Numbered from the stretch's first letter, positions 8,432 through 18,738 are shown. The stretch is 64,000 nt of DNA from Paraburkholderia phytofirmans OLGA172 (GCF_001634365.1 NZ_CP014579.1:1116001-1180000), one strand, 5' to 3'. Translations and numbers: made by a program. The notes: a model not told the origin generated them from the letters alone.

Positions 8432-10668
8432 ACAAACTCTTTAACCCCGAACAGACCCCCCACGCACCAATGAGTTCTCCGGTGCTCCAGTTGCATGAAA
8501 CAAGTTCCGGTGTGGCAGAACCCTCACTGTCCGAGTACGTTTTGGTTGTTCTGCATAACTGGAAAACGATCATAGCGATCGCCACGGTGATTCTTGCCAT
8601 CGGCGTTAGCTATGCGATATTTTCAACACCCGTTTATCAAGCGGACGCCTTGATTCAGGTGGAGGATCCGACCTCGAGCGCGAAGGAGCCGTTTGGGGAT
8701 CTCGCTGCCTTGTTCGATACCACCGCGACCGCGGCGGCTGAAACTCAGCTGATACTTTCCCGACTCGTGATACAGAAAACGGTACGGCAACAGCACCTGG
8801 ATATCGATGCCGTGCCGAATTATTTCCCCTTACTTGGCGAATTCATTGCACGTCATGCCACGCCGGGCAAGCTGGTCGCGCCTTGGCTCGGCATGCGTCG
8901 ATTTTCGTGGGGTGGTGCAAGCATCGATGTCAGCCAATTTGAGCTGCCGTATGGCACCGATTTCACGCTGATCGCTGGTAGGGCAAACGGCTACCAGCTT
9001 TTGGACCACGACAATGATGTTATCGCCAAGTGCGTGGTCGGCACACTTTGCTCAGGAATGCTAGAGGGTCTGCCATTCACGATGCAAGTCGACAATTTTA
9101 TCGCTAATGAAGGGACCCGATTTTCATTGAAGCGTTCAAGCGAGCTTGACACGATTGCACGCTTGCAGGACGAGCTCAATGTGGAGGAGAAGACCAAGCA
9201 GTCCGGCATCATCAGCGTAACGCTCGATGGCAAGGACAGCGGCAAGATCACGCAGATCGTGAACGGCATTGGACGTAACTATGTCGCGCAGAACGTCAAG
9301 CGAAAAAGAGATGAGGTTCAGTCGACCCTGGATTTTCTCGCGAAGCAGCTACCTGCCCTGAAGGCAAAGCTGGAAGCCTCAGAGAGTGCGTATAACGAAT
9401 TCCGGAACAGGAAAGGAACGGTCGATCTGAGCGAGGAAAGTCGGTTGCTGCTGTCACAGCTCGTCGACTCGAGAGCGAAGCAGATGGAGTTGGAGCAGAA
9501 GCGCACTGAGTTGCAACAGCGCTTCTCGGATGATCACCCTGCGGTAGCGGCACTTACCGACAACATTGCAGCGTTCGCCGCTGAACAAAGGAACCTCGGC
9601 GACCGGGTCCAGGGGTTGCCGAATACCGAGCAAGAGGCGCTCAGGCTGCTTCGGGACGTCCGTGTCGATACGCAGCTATACACCAATCTGCTTGATACCT
9701 CGCAACAGTTAAGCGTGATGGAGGCCGGCCAGGTCGGGAACGTCCGTGTGGTGGACTGGGCGATGCAACCGGACAAGCCGGTCAAACCGAAGAAGCTGAT
9801 TGTCGTTGGAATCTCTCTGATCCTCGGGCTTGTTCTTGGAGTGGCGGTTCCGTTCATTCGCCGCGCGTTGGACGTCCGCATCGAACACACCGACCAGATC
9901 GAACAGATTCTGTCCGCGCCAGTGTATTCGGTCGTGCCGCATAGCGATCGGCAGCCTGGCATAGAGCGGCTGCTGCGCAAGGGAGGTATTGGGAAATTCC
10001 TGCTGGCCGGCGTTGCTCGCAACGACGTGGCGATTGAGGCGCTTCGAAGCCTGCAGACTGCGTTGCACCTTGGTGCCATCAATGCGGAGAACAACATCAT
10101 TCTTATAACGGGCTCGAGCCCAGAAAGCGGTAAGTCCTTTCTTTCGGTCAATCTGGCGGCGGTTCTGGCTGCGGGCGGCAAGCGCGTGCTATTGATAGAC
10201 GCTGATCTAAGAAGGGGCAATGTCCACGCTTGCTTTGGCAAGAACGTCGCGCCAGGTCTTTCGGATGTAATGCTGGGCGAGGCCGGCGATGCATCCATCC
10301 ATCGTGAGGTTTTGCCGCGGCTCGACTTGCTGGCCAGAGGCAGCAAGACGGCGCATCCGGCGGAGATTCTTATGAATGGCCGTTTGAAAGCGTTGCTGGG
10401 CACATTATCGACGCAGTATGACGCGGTGATCGTCGACACCCCGCCTGTGCTGGCTGTGACGGACGCGATCCTGATCGCGCCGCACGCCGGAACGGTTCTG
10501 ATGGCTGTACGCCACGGCAGGCAGACGGCCAGCGAGATCGCTGAGGCTGCGCGGCGCATACGTAATTCCGACATCGTAATTCGAGGAGCCGTGCTCACGG
10601 ACGTCCCGCAGGGCAGGTTTGGATACGGCGGCTACGGAACGGGGTACTACGCGTATGAAGGCCGCTAG
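8428..10668 (+). CDS. bceF: Polysaccharide co-polymerase / BY-type tyrosine autokinase, Wzc/BceF type
   Basis: 746 residues. An N-terminal Wzz chain-length domain lies between two membrane segments (about residues 45-65 and 455-475) with coiled-coil periplasmic sequence between. The cytoplasmic kinase has Walker [11 protein letters not shown] (about 562), Walker A' [10 protein letters not shown] (about 588) and Walker B VIVDTPPV (about 666). The tail is a tyrosine cluster, [15 protein letters not shown], the autophosphorylation site. It controls assembly and chain length. No cognate low-molecular-weight phosphatase gene is present in the operon, unlike cepacian bceD. It overlaps both neighbours. 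Confidence 0.95.
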   Translation: MNKLFNPEQTPHAPMSSPVLQLHETSSGVAEPSLSEYVLVVLHNWKTIIAIATVILAIGVSYAIFSTPVYQADALIQVEDPTSSAKEPFGDLAALFDTTATAAAETQLILSRLVIQKTVRQQHLDIDAVPNYFPLLGEFIARHATPGKLVAPWLGMRRFSWGGASIDVSQFELPYGTDFTLIAGRANGYQLLDHDNDVIAKCVVGTLCSGMLEGLPFTMQVDNFIANEGTRFSLKRSSELDTIARLQDELNVEEKTKQSGIISVTLDGKDSGKITQIVNGIGRNYVAQNVKRKRDEVQSTLDFLAKQLPALKAKLEASESAYNEFRNRKGTVDLSEESRLLLSQLVDSRAKQMELEQKRTELQQRFSDDHPAVAALTDNIAAFAAEQRNLGDRVQGLPNTEQEALRLLRDVRVDTQLYTNLLDTSQQLSVMEAGQVGNVRVVDWAMQPDKPVKPKKLIVVGISLILGLVLGVAVPFIRRALDVRIEHTDQIEQILSAPVYSVVPHSDRQPGIERLLRKGGIGKFLLAGVARNDVAIEALRSLQTALHLGAINAENNIILITGSSPESGKSFLSVNLAAVLAAGGKRVLLIDADLRRGNVHACFGKNVAPGLSDVMLGEAGDASIHREVLPRLDLLARGSKTAHPAEILMNGRLKALLGTLSTQYDAVIVDTPPVLAVTDAILIAPHAGTVLMAVRHGRQTASEIAEAARRIRNSDIVIRGAVLTDVPQGRFGYGGYGTGYYAYEGR

Positions 10669-11884
10669 TTACATTGGCCGGGGGAAGTACATCGCGCCGC
10701 TCGGACTGAGCGGTGGCTTGTCTCCCCGTGCGGACAGCTTTCAGCTTGTCTGCGGTCTTCTGGCGCTTTCGATTCAGTTTGTACAGATCGGTGGCGCCCA
10801 ACTGGGCCAGCTTTGGGCGGTGACCTTGATTCCATTGTTACTGGTCAAGCGATCCATTTCGGTGCGGGCACATGAGGCGCTGGCGTTCTCACTTTTCATC
10901 GGTGTTGCTCTTTTGCTGACGGAGTTCAGCGGCTATCCACGAATCAAGGAGATCGATCAGATTATCAAATTTGTCGTGGTCTATCCTGTCTTCTACCTGC
11001 TGGGACGGTACTTCGGGCGCCGTTACCTGAGCGCGGAGTTGCCTTTCGGCTACGTCAGTTTGTTCGGTTTCCTGTTATTCCAGATCTTGCTCCAGCAGCT
11101 TGATGTCCCCGTGTTGTATCAGACAGTCGATTTCGCGCAGGGCGCACTCCACGGTTCATTCAAGGAACGCAACTGGCTAGCTGCAACCTTTTTCTTCATG
11201 AGTTATATGCTGTTTTTACAGTCGGAACGAAGGGTGTCCGATGTCGCATGGTTCCTTGGCGTTGGTGTTGCTGTTGCCCTGCTCAGTGAGTCAAAGACTG
11301 TCCTGATACCTTGCGGCATTGTGCTGCTTACGCAAATCAAAGGACGCAATATTCTCAAGGTGCTCGCGATCTCCGCCGGTGCAATTCTGTACTACTACCG
11401 TTTTAGCCACGAACTGTCAGGTGATCTGCTACGGGTTCGCCTGGAGGAGGAGCGTGGTCTTGCTTTCGTGACGAGTATTGCACTCGTCACGAAAGACTGG
11501 CTCGGTTACGGATTCGGCTTTGTTGAGAGCTACTTCGCGACCTCTCCCATTACCGTCAAAGGGCTTGGGGAGGGGACCAACTCGGTATTTTGCGCACCTC
11601 TCGACCTAATGCTGATAGCGGGAATACCGGGAGTTATCGCGTGGCTGGTGTTTTTTTGCGGTCTGGGCCACGGCTGGCGAACCATGTTGTGCCTGGCGCC
11701 GCTTGCTGCCTGGTCCGTTGTGAACCCTATGCACCAAAGCGAGATGGCTTATCTGTTTGCGGGTTATCTGGTGTCATGGGGACGCGGCATGGTGGTCGTC
11801 GACCGGCTTGCGGGGCGATCTGGCAAGGCGCGCTGGAAAGCGCGTCCCCCGGGATCAGGGCAAATCTACTCGGAGATGAGATGA
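10655..11884 (+). CDS. Polytopic membrane protein, probable Wzy-type EPS polymerase
   Basis: 409 residues from the ATG at 10655, which overlaps the wzc stop by 14 bases. The protein is almost wholly hydrophobic, with about ten predicted membrane segments and a larger periplasmic part around FKERNWLAATFFF, as in O-antigen polymerase/ligase families. It is the only polymerase candidate in the operon, so polymerisation of undecaprenyl-linked repeats at the periplasmic face is inferred. Its TGA stop overlaps an ATG (ATGA) that begins a dead glycosyltransferase fragment, so it was once coupled to a GT2 gene. Confidence 0.75.
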   Translation: MKAASYIGRGKYIAPLGLSGGLSPRADSFQLVCGLLALSIQFVQIGGAQLGQLWAVTLIPLLLVKRSISVRAHEALAFSLFIGVALLLTEFSGYPRIKEIDQIIKFVVVYPVFYLLGRYFGRRYLSAELPFGYVSLFGFLLFQILLQQLDVPVLYQTVDFAQGALHGSFKERNWLAATFFFMSYMLFLQSERRVSDVAWFLGVGVAVALLSESKTVLIPCGIVLLTQIKGRNILKVLAISAGAILYYYRFSHELSGDLLRVRLEEERGLAFVTSIALVTKDWLGYGFGFVESYFATSPITVKGLGEGTNSVFCAPLDLMLIAGIPGVIAWLVFFCGLGHGWRTMLCLAPLAAWSVVNPMHQSEMAYLFAGYLVSWGRGMVVVDRLAGRSGKARWKARPPGSGQIYSEMR

Positions 11885-11925
11885 AATTCTCACTGATTAT
11901 GGCGACACTGGGCCGTAGTGATGAG
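11881..11925 (+). pseudogene. 5' scar of a GT2 glycosyltransferase gene
   Basis: The ATG overlaps the wzy-like stop and the first 15 codons read MKFSLIMATLGRSDE, matching the start of the intact GT2 gene at 12063 (MKFSLIMATIGRSDE) with many silent differences. Similarity then stops abruptly and the frame runs on without family motifs. It is the truncated front end of a diverged homologue, not a recent duplication. A matching 3' scar lies at about 18.6 kb. Confidence 0.8.
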
Positions 11926-12062
11926 AGCGAGACCTCCTACCTGTTCCGTGGCGTCCTGGCTTCTTTTGCGGTGTCTGCGAGCCTGAGTCGGCGCCCCGGC
12001 ATCACCCCCGGTCACCAGGTTTTTCATTCTCGTCGCCAGTCTTCGTCACGGGGCTATTTCCT

Positions 12063-12899
12063 ATGAAATTTTCGCTCATCATGGCAACGATCGGACGCAG
12101 CGACGAGATCGTGCGCCTGTTCGATTCCATCGTGCTTCAGGACTATTCGGATTTCGAAGTGATCGTCGTAGATCAGAACCCGGATGACCGGGTCGTGAAG
12201 ATCGTTGACAAGTACAGTGACCAGTTTCATATCGTCTACCTCAGGTCTGAAAAGGGGAAGTCTCGTGCACTGAATGTCGGCTTGAAAGCGGTGACTGGAT
12301 CAATCGTCGCGTTTCCGGACGATGATTGCTGGTACAGGCCCGGCACGCTGAGGTACATTGCAGATCAGTTCGCAGCCAATCCCGACATCGAAGGCCTGAC
12401 GGGCAACAGCATCGACGCTAACGGCACACCCTCACAAGGCCGCTGGGCGCGCCACTCGCAGGATGTCGACCGGTTCAACATCTGGATATGCGCGACGGCA
12501 TACACGATTTTCCTGCGTTGCAGCGCAGTGGAGGCGACGGGGGGGTTCGACGTCGAACTCGGTGTAGGAACCAGTTCGCGCTGGGGATCGGGAGAGGAAG
12601 TCGATTTCCTGTTGCGGGTTCTGGATCGCGGGTACCGTGTGCGTTATGAAGTCGACTTTCGGGTCAACCACCCAGAGCCGCTTGCTGTACTGGACGAAAA
12701 AGCATTTCATCGTGGTCGCCGTTACAACCGCGGATTTGGCCGCGTATTGAGGCTCAACCGGTATCCCGCGCATTACGTGGCCTACATGGTTGCCCGCCCC
12801 GTCGCTGGGTGCTTGCTTTCGTGCATTCGATATCGTCCGGCGCAAGCCCGCTACTACTGGATTGCCGCTTCCCAACGTCTTCTTGGTTGGATGGACTGA
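12063..12899 (+). CDS. Family 2 glycosyltransferase
   Basis: 278 residues. GT-A fold motifs are visible: FSLIMATIGR at the start, DFEVIVVDQNPDD, and the DxD region VAFPDDDCWY (about residue 85). It should add one sugar to the lipid-linked EPS repeat at the cytoplasmic membrane face; donor and acceptor cannot be told. It begins 178 bases after the wzy-like stop, unlike the tight spacing elsewhere, because the scar of an older homologue lies between. Three bases separate it from the next gene. Confidence 0.9.
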   Translation: MKFSLIMATIGRSDEIVRLFDSIVLQDYSDFEVIVVDQNPDDRVVKIVDKYSDQFHIVYLRSEKGKSRALNVGLKAVTGSIVAFPDDDCWYRPGTLRYIADQFAANPDIEGLTGNSIDANGTPSQGRWARHSQDVDRFNIWICATAYTIFLRCSAVEATGGFDVELGVGTSSRWGSGEEVDFLLRVLDRGYRVRYEVDFRVNHPEPLAVLDEKAFHRGRRYNRGFGRVLRLNRYPAHYVAYMVARPVAGCLLSCIRYRPAQARYYWIAASQRLLGWMD

Positions 12900-12902
12900 A
12901 CC

Positions 12903-13988
12903 ATGAACGTCGCCGAAGCGCGCCATCAGACGCCGGCATCCCCGGCGCTTCAACGCAAACCGCTGGTCGTGCACACCGATATGCGTTGGCCGATCGGCAC
13001 GGGTATCTACAACGTCATGGAGGCGTACGTCTCCCGGGCGCCATCGAAAGTCAAGATCGAGTCGCTGCCTGTTGCGGGTGGAGTCGCGCGCCCATTGACG
13101 CCTCTCGCGTTGACCCGTGCGCTGCGCGCGCATTCTCCGCGTGACGGGGTGTTCTGGAATCCTGGGTTTGTGCCGCCGGTACCGTCGCTACGCGAGCATT
13201 GCCCGTCCGTGGTCACGGTTCATGACCTGACCCATCGTCATTTCTACAGCCGCGCACACCGGACCTATTACGACTACGTGTTCCGTTTGTTTTACCGCCG
13301 GTGCGCTGCGGTCGTTTGCGTTTCCGAATTCACCCGGAGCGAGTTTCTCGCGTGGTCGGGCATGCCATCGGATCGGGTTCACGTGATCGTCAACGGGGTC
13401 GACCCTGTCTACGCGCGAAATCGCGAGACGCTCGATTATCCCTTTCCCTACGTTCTGTACCCGGGCAACCGACGCTCGTACAAAAACCTGAATCGGCTGA
13501 TCGAGGCCTTCAGTGCCAGCGGGTTGGCGCAGGCAGGCGTTCGTTTGTTGCTCACGGGCGACCGCGACCAGTCCATCGTCGATCATTCGCGCCAATGCGG
13601 ATGTGACGGGTCAATTGTGTTCACGGGCGTGTTGCCGAATGAAGCGATGCCGAAGCTATATCGAGGCGCGCTCTTTGTTGCATTCGTGTCCCTGTACGAG
13701 GGATTCGGGCTGCCCATCCTTGAGGCGATGGCCTCGGGTGTGCCGGTGCTGACTTCGAATCTGTCGGCGATGCCCGAAGTGGCGGGGCAGGCAGCGGTTC
13801 TCGTCGATCCGTTGTCGGTGCAAGCCATCGCGACGGCAATGAAGCAGCTCGGTCAGGACCGTGTGTGGCGTGACGAACTGATCGCGCGTGGATACGAGCG
13901 CGTTCGGTGCTTCGACTGGGACGCGTCGGCGGCCGCGCTTTGGGCGCTTGTCGAAGACGTTGGCACATCGGGCAGCAGATCGTTCTAG
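12903..13988 (+). CDS. Family 4 glycosyltransferase
   Basis: 361 residues with a GT-B fold. The C-terminal domain has [19 protein letters not shown] and the GT4 nucleotide-sugar motif [17 protein letters not shown] (E-x7-E). N-terminal residues 1-20 are polar and variable. It is a retaining glycosyltransferase for EPS repeat assembly, similar to mannosyltransferases; the manC product GDP-mannose is a reasonable donor but this is not shown. It follows the GT2 gene by three bases and precedes another GT2 by 45. Confidence 0.9.
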   Translation: MNVAEARHQTPASPALQRKPLVVHTDMRWPIGTGIYNVMEAYVSRAPSKVKIESLPVAGGVARPLTPLALTRALRAHSPRDGVFWNPGFVPPVPSLREHCPSVVTVHDLTHRHFYSRAHRTYYDYVFRLFYRRCAAVVCVSEFTRSEFLAWSGMPSDRVHVIVNGVDPVYARNRETLDYPFPYVLYPGNRRSYKNLNRLIEAFSASGLAQAGVRLLLTGDRDQSIVDHSRQCGCDGSIVFTGVLPNEAMPKLYRGALFVAFVSLYEGFGLPILEAMASGVPVLTSNLSAMPEVAGQAAVLVDPLSVQAIATAMKQLGQDRVWRDELIARGYERVRCFDWDASAAALWALVEDVGTSGSRSF

Positions 13989-14033
13989 CTATACCAGCGG
14001 AACAAACAAAAACATACGAATCGGGGTGAAACG

Positions 14034-14861
14034 GTGAACACACAAGGACGCCTGAACGTCATCATCGTCAACTATGGTACGCCGGAGTTGACGCAAGCCT
14101 GCGTAGCATCGTTGCTTGAACTGGAGGTCGCGCTTCCGGAAGATGTCGTCGTGGTCGATAACGCATCGCCGGACGACTCGTACGCCCGGTTCCGCGCCAG
14201 CCTCCCCGCGGGCATACGCCTGCTTCGGGCGGCGTGTAATCGGGGTTTCGGGTCGGGCGTGAATTTCGGCATGGCGGCTTGTCGGCGAGACTACGTGCTG
14301 GTGGTCAATCCCGATACGCGATTCACAGAGAATCGACTTTCGGCGGTCCTCGAGTTGCTCGACACGCGGACCGAGGCCGGTTTGGTCGGTCTCGACCTGC
14401 AATACCCTGACGGGCGGCGTCAGTATTCGGCGCGCCGCTTCTACAGTTGGCTCGACATCCTTGGGCGGCGGACGGCGCTTGGCCGCATGGCGCCCTTCAG
14501 GGCCCGTCTGGCGCATCACCTGATGGTCGAAGCATGGGGGGGTGACGGCGCCTTCGACGCCGAATGGGTGATGGGTACCGGCTTCGTTGTGCGCCGTGAG
14601 ATGTACGAGGCGCTTGGAGGCATGGACGAGGCGTATTTCCTTTACATGGAGGACGTCGATCTGTGCGCACGCACTTGGCAGGCGGGGTACCGGGTCTTGT
14701 GCATGCCCGGGGTGACGCTGGTTCACCTGCATCAGCGGCAATCGGCGGCAGGTCCCATGTCGGGGGCTGGCCGGCATCATTTGCGCAGCCTGCTGCGGTT
14801 CCGGCGTAAATTCCATGTGCCGTTCTCGCTTCCGCCTGGCATCTCGGGGATTTCGCGTTGA
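14034..14861 (+). CDS. Family 2 glycosyltransferase, rhamnosyltransferase-like (WbbL type)
   Basis: 275 residues from a GTG preceded by GGGGTGAAAC. Motifs typical of WbbL-like enzymes are LNVIIVNYGTPELTQACV, VVVDNASPDDS, VLVVNPDTRF (the DxD equivalent) and YFLYMEDVDLCAR. It probably transfers L-rhamnose or a similar sugar; rfbC at the left of the window would fit. The stop overlaps the TTG start of the next gene (TTGA). Confidence 0.88.
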   Translation: MNTQGRLNVIIVNYGTPELTQACVASLLELEVALPEDVVVVDNASPDDSYARFRASLPAGIRLLRAACNRGFGSGVNFGMAACRRDYVLVVNPDTRFTENRLSAVLELLDTRTEAGLVGLDLQYPDGRRQYSARRFYSWLDILGRRTALGRMAPFRARLAHHLMVEAWGGDGAFDAEWVMGTGFVVRREMYEALGGMDEAYFLYMEDVDLCARTWQAGYRVLCMPGVTLVHLHQRQSAAGPMSGAGRHHLRSLLRFRRKFHVPFSLPPGISGISR

Positions 14862-17227
14862 ATGCGCTAAGTCGATTCGGGTTGCGGATGTGGAGGCTCA
14901 CCATTCTGGCGGTGTTCGCATCCGTTTACATTTACGTGGTCGCCGGCTGCGCGGCGCCGCGCGCGCAAGTTGCGGGAACTGCCGCGCTGCCCGCCCGCCA
15001 GGCCTTCGCCACGCTCGCCGACAATGGCCAGGCGCATTATGTGATTCGCGCCGGGGCGGTCGATGCTGTGACGCGACACGCGGCGGACGAGCTTGCGGAC
15101 TATTTGTCCCGCATCTCGAATGCGCGGTTTGTGGTTTTGGAGGATGGCGCGAGTGATCTGCCGGTGATCGTCGTCGGCGGCCAGGGCGCCGTGCAACATT
15201 GCACTGCAGGACGCGAGGCTGCGCTCGGGGACGACGGCTTTGTTATCTGCCAATGGTCAGGGGACCTTGTCATCGCGGGCAATACGCCGCGCGGCACGTT
15301 GTTTGGGGTGTATTGGTGGCTGGACCGGCAACTCGGGGTCAAATGGCTCGCGCCGGATGCAGTAGAGGTTCCGGTCAAGCGTACGTTGCGGGTTTCGACC
15401 GCTGGCATCCGCCAGAAGCCGCGCTTTGCCTACCGGGAAGTGCTCAGCGCCGAAGGGGAGGACAAGGCGTTTCGCGCACATAACCTGCTGAACGGCGAAT
15501 CGCATGGTACGTCATTCCGGCCGTCGCCCTCGGGAATCGATATGTGGGATCACAGCTGGCTGGCCCGTGGCGGTGACTTCGACTTTTGGACACTCGTGCC
15601 ACGCTCGCGTTACGGGGCGACGCATCCCGACTGGTTTGGAGGGGGGCAGCTCGCGATGATGTCGCCGGACGTGCGGCGCGTCATGGCGCAGGAGATCGTT
15701 CAACGACTGCAGACACCGAACGCCCCTAAGAAAATCTGGTTCGGTATCCACGATATGGACTGGGGGTGGGACATGGATGCGTCGAGTCGCGCCTTTGTTG
15801 ACGCCCACGGTGGTGCGCCCTCGGCCGCATTTCTCGATATGGTCGGTGACGTGGCGTCACGCGTGCGGCAGTCGGTTCCGGATGCGCGGGTTGCCATGCC
15901 GGCCTATCACTGGGGCTTTGCGCCGCCCGAAGGCATGACCGTGCCGGATGACGTCCTTGTGTATCCGATGACGATTCAGGTCGATTACAGTTCCGCATTG
16001 AACGAAGGGCGAAACGCGTCGCTCGGTCAGGGCATTCGACGCTGGAACGAGATCGCCCGTCACGTGCTGGTCTGGGACCACATTGTCAATTTTGGTGGCT
16101 ACCTGCAACCCACCCCTAATCTTTACCCAATCGGCCGCAGCATCGCGTGGTTGGCGACGCTTCCGCATGTCGAAGGCTACTTCGGCGAAGGTGACTGGCA
16201 ATCGCGTGGCGGCGAGTTTTCGAGCCTGCGGGTCTGGCTCATCGCGCGCCAGCTCTGGTCGCCCTCGGAGGATGTACGGGCGCTGGTGCGGGAATATTGC
16301 AACGCCTATTACGGCGCGGCCGGCCCGGCCATCACCCGCTATATCGACAGAATGCATGAGGCCGTGCGTGTCACCGGCGACGTGTTGGCGGAGCAGACGC
16401 CGATCGATGCCCCCATGTACACCTATGGATTCGTTCGGCAATCCGATCAGGACTTCGACTCGGCCGAGCGTGCGGTGGCCGATGACCCGACGAAGCTTGC
16501 CCGGGTCCGCCAGGCACGCATGCCGCTCGATGTCGTCATCCTCGCGCTGCGCGCGCGCTACGCTGAGCGCGCGCGGGAAGGTGGTTGGGACATGGACATT
16601 CCGGTGCGCAAGGCCCGTCTGCTCGCCGCGCTGGCTGTTGAGCACACGACGAAATACCGGCAAAGCGGAGACCTGAGTGCGCTTCGGGATTTGCTGGATG
16701 TAGCGTGGCATCCGTCGGCGGCGCCGGCCATTGTCTCGGCGCTGACCACGGCCGACTGGCAGGAAATCGGTGCGCTCAAGTTGAACCTCTACGATAGCGC
16801 GCGCGTGGTGACGGACACCGAGGCAGCGCATGGCGGCGCGGTGTCGTTGCGCGGGGATTCGGAGGCTTGGGCCGTCCAGCTCAAATTCGACAAATTGCCG
16901 CGTGGGGGCAACTGGGATCTGTTCGCCGAGGTCCGTGTGCCGGACGCGACGCTCGCACCACCTGCCGCAGCGATTCGCGTCGGCGCCTATCCACCGATGA
17001 CGCGCCGGATCGACACGCCTGTCCGCGCGCTGCCCGGATCGGCCTATGGCTGGTTGCCGGTCCCCGGCGGGCCATTTTCATACGGCACCGACCATGAACG
17101 CGGCGCTTACGTCCACGGGGTTGGCTTCGCAAAAGGGCAAACCTTGTTGATCGATCGCTTTGTCGCCATTCGTCACGATGCGGCCACCGCCGCCACTTCA
17201 GCCATGCTCAATGGGACTGCGCCATGA
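14858..17227 (+). CDS. DUF4838 lipoprotein, glycoside-hydrolase-like
   Basis: 789 residues from a TTG that overlaps the previous stop and has GGGGA eight bases upstream; an ATG at 14888 is the alternative. A hydrophobic N-terminus ends in a lipobox (VVAGC), so it is a lipoprotein. Residues about 40-150 resemble the N-terminal domain of alpha-glucuronidases (ADELADYLSRISNARFVV). The centre holds the DUF4838 domain with FGIHDMDWGWDMD and HVLVWDHIVNFGGYLQP. The C-terminal part looks beta-rich. A polymer-trimming or editing enzyme is a fair inference, because the gene is coupled on both sides to glycosyltransferases. Catalysis is unproven. Confidence 0.8.
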   Translation: MNALSRFGLRMWRLTILAVFASVYIYVVAGCAAPRAQVAGTAALPARQAFATLADNGQAHYVIRAGAVDAVTRHAADELADYLSRISNARFVVLEDGASDLPVIVVGGQGAVQHCTAGREAALGDDGFVICQWSGDLVIAGNTPRGTLFGVYWWLDRQLGVKWLAPDAVEVPVKRTLRVSTAGIRQKPRFAYREVLSAEGEDKAFRAHNLLNGESHGTSFRPSPSGIDMWDHSWLARGGDFDFWTLVPRSRYGATHPDWFGGGQLAMMSPDVRRVMAQEIVQRLQTPNAPKKIWFGIHDMDWGWDMDASSRAFVDAHGGAPSAAFLDMVGDVASRVRQSVPDARVAMPAYHWGFAPPEGMTVPDDVLVYPMTIQVDYSSALNEGRNASLGQGIRRWNEIARHVLVWDHIVNFGGYLQPTPNLYPIGRSIAWLATLPHVEGYFGEGDWQSRGGEFSSLRVWLIARQLWSPSEDVRALVREYCNAYYGAAGPAITRYIDRMHEAVRVTGDVLAEQTPIDAPMYTYGFVRQSDQDFDSAERAVADDPTKLARVRQARMPLDVVILALRARYAERAREGGWDMDIPVRKARLLAALAVEHTTKYRQSGDLSALRDLLDVAWHPSAAPAIVSALTTADWQEIGALKLNLYDSARVVTDTEAAHGGAVSLRGDSEAWAVQLKFDKLPRGGNWDLFAEVRVPDATLAPPAAAIRVGAYPPMTRRIDTPVRALPGSAYGWLPVPGGPFSYGTDHERGAYVHGVGFAKGQTLLIDRFVAIRHDAATAATSAMLNGTAP

Positions 17228-18468
17228 AAGTCGCCATCGTTTCTCCGATCCCTCTTTTTCCGCTCAACGCGGGCAATCGAAGCCGCGTCCTGAATCTCGC
17301 CCGGGCGATCCGCTCGTTGGGCCACGAGGTGCATTTCGCTTATCTCGAAACCCGCCAACCTGAGGGCATCGACATCGAGGCGCACCGCGATGAGTTCGGG
17401 ATCGCGGGCGTAACGGTCCTGCGACGCACGGGGGCTGCACTGTGGACCTACCGGGCCAAGCGCGTCGCCTGGCTGCTACGGCGCACCGCAGCTCGCGTGT
17501 TGGTTCGTCGCGAGGCGTATTACACCGGCCTCGACGAACTGTTCAGTGCTACGTTTTCGAGCCAGTTGCGCCGCTTGCAAGGCGAGCGCGGATTCGATGC
17601 CGTGTTCGTCGAGTACGTTTTTTACTCGCGTGCGCTTGATGCGTTTCCTGACTCCGTGATCAAGGTGCTCGATACACACGACATCTTTGCAGACAGGCAC
17701 GTACCCTTCATCGGACGTCCAGGCGCAATGAACTACATGTTCTCGATTTCTCCAAGCCGCGAGGAGGACGGCCTCCGGCGCGCACATGTCGTGCTGGCGA
17801 TTCAATCGGATGAAGGCGCGGCCTTGTCCGAGCGCCTCGCTGACGAGGGGCAAGGTCCGGAAGTGGCGGTGCTCAGTCATCTGCTCGAGACGATTCCGGG
17901 TATTGATAGCCGGCTCCACCCCGATGCGGCATTTCTTGGCAGTAACAATCAGCCTAATCGTGACGCGTTGGCGTACTTCATGAACGACGTGTTGCCGCGC
18001 ATTACGGCCGAGGTGCCGCAATTTCGGCTACATCTGTTGGGCGGGATCGCCGGTGCGGTGGATGATCATCCCAACCTGATCAGGCGTGGACCGGTGAAGG
18101 ATTTGGCCGAAGCGTTCGCGTCGGCGCCCATTTCGATCAATCCGATGTTGCTTGGCACTGGCATCAACATCAAGCTGCTCGAGAGCATGCAGTATGGCTT
18201 GCCGGTGGTGACAACCCGGCTTGGTGCCCGCGGTCTGTCGTCTAACTGCCTGCGCGGCGTGACAGTCGTGGGCGATCGCGACGCACAGGGCTTTGCCGAT
18301 GCGGTAGTGAAGCTGGTACGGGATGCTAACCGTCGAGCGGCGGAGGGTGCGGCCGCGCGCGATTCCGCGCGTGTGTGGCATGAGATGCAACTTCAGGTGT
18401 TGCGACGCACGTTGGACGGGACTTCCGAGCCGATACGGTTTGGGGAATGTGTCGTATCGGGAGTCTGA
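17224..18468 (+). CDS. Family 4 glycosyltransferase
   Basis: 414 residues, overlapping the previous stop by four bases. The start KVAIVSPIPLFPLNAGNRSR is the usual opening of GT-B enzymes. The C-terminal half has FLGSNNQPNRDAL and INIKLLESMQYGLPVVTTR, the GT4 donor-site motif. It should act on the EPS repeat unit in the cytoplasm. It is the last gene of the putative inserted cassette; 374 bases follow before wzx, containing the 3' scar of an old GT2 gene. Confidence 0.88.
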   Translation: MKVAIVSPIPLFPLNAGNRSRVLNLARAIRSLGHEVHFAYLETRQPEGIDIEAHRDEFGIAGVTVLRRTGAALWTYRAKRVAWLLRRTAARVLVRREAYYTGLDELFSATFSSQLRRLQGERGFDAVFVEYVFYSRALDAFPDSVIKVLDTHDIFADRHVPFIGRPGAMNYMFSISPSREEDGLRRAHVVLAIQSDEGAALSERLADEGQGPEVAVLSHLLETIPGIDSRLHPDAAFLGSNNQPNRDALAYFMNDVLPRITAEVPQFRLHLLGGIAGAVDDHPNLIRRGPVKDLAEAFASAPISINPMLLGTGINIKLLESMQYGLPVVTTRLGARGLSSNCLRGVTVVGDRDAQGFADAVVKLVRDANRRAAEGAAARDSARVWHEMQLQVLRRTLDGTSEPIRFGECVVSGV

Positions 18469-18597
18469 GCGGATCCCGGCGATAGCGGAGTGGCCGGGCG
18501 GGACAGATTGATTAGTCCGTTTGCTGGATGGTCTCGTGCGCGGAGGTGCTGAGTGTCGGGGTGATTTTCCCCTTCCTCGCATTGCTCGCGGACCCCG

Positions 18598-18738
18598 AAT
18601 GGCTACCCTTTGCATTTTGTGCTGTATTTGCTTGTACGACCGATGACGGGTTGTATCTTGTCGTTCCTTAAGGGCGATACGTCGCGGGCGCTATTACTGG
18701 GTCGCGGCAACGCAACACATGCTTGGTTCGGCCGATAG
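18598..18738 (+). pseudogene. 3' scar of a GT2 glycosyltransferase gene (frameshifted)
   Basis: Translation gives NGYPLHFVLYLLVRPMTGCI and, after a frame change near 18685, RYYWVAATQHMLG. These match the end of the intact GT2 at 12.1 kb (NRYPAHYVAYMVARPVAGCL and RYYWIAASQRLLG). No start or upstream domain remains. It sits in an otherwise gene-free gap (18469-18841) before wzx. Together with the 5' scar at 11881 it brackets the whole glycosyltransferase cassette. Confidence 0.8.

Noticed and set aside
9534..10598. Antisense open frame of 354 codons across wzc
   Set aside because: Ser/Arg-rich shadow of the BY-kinase domain with no motif or start signal.
15857..16831. Antisense open frame of 324 codons across the DUF4838 gene
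   Set aside because: Low-complexity shadow; the sense frame has a lipobox and domain motifs.
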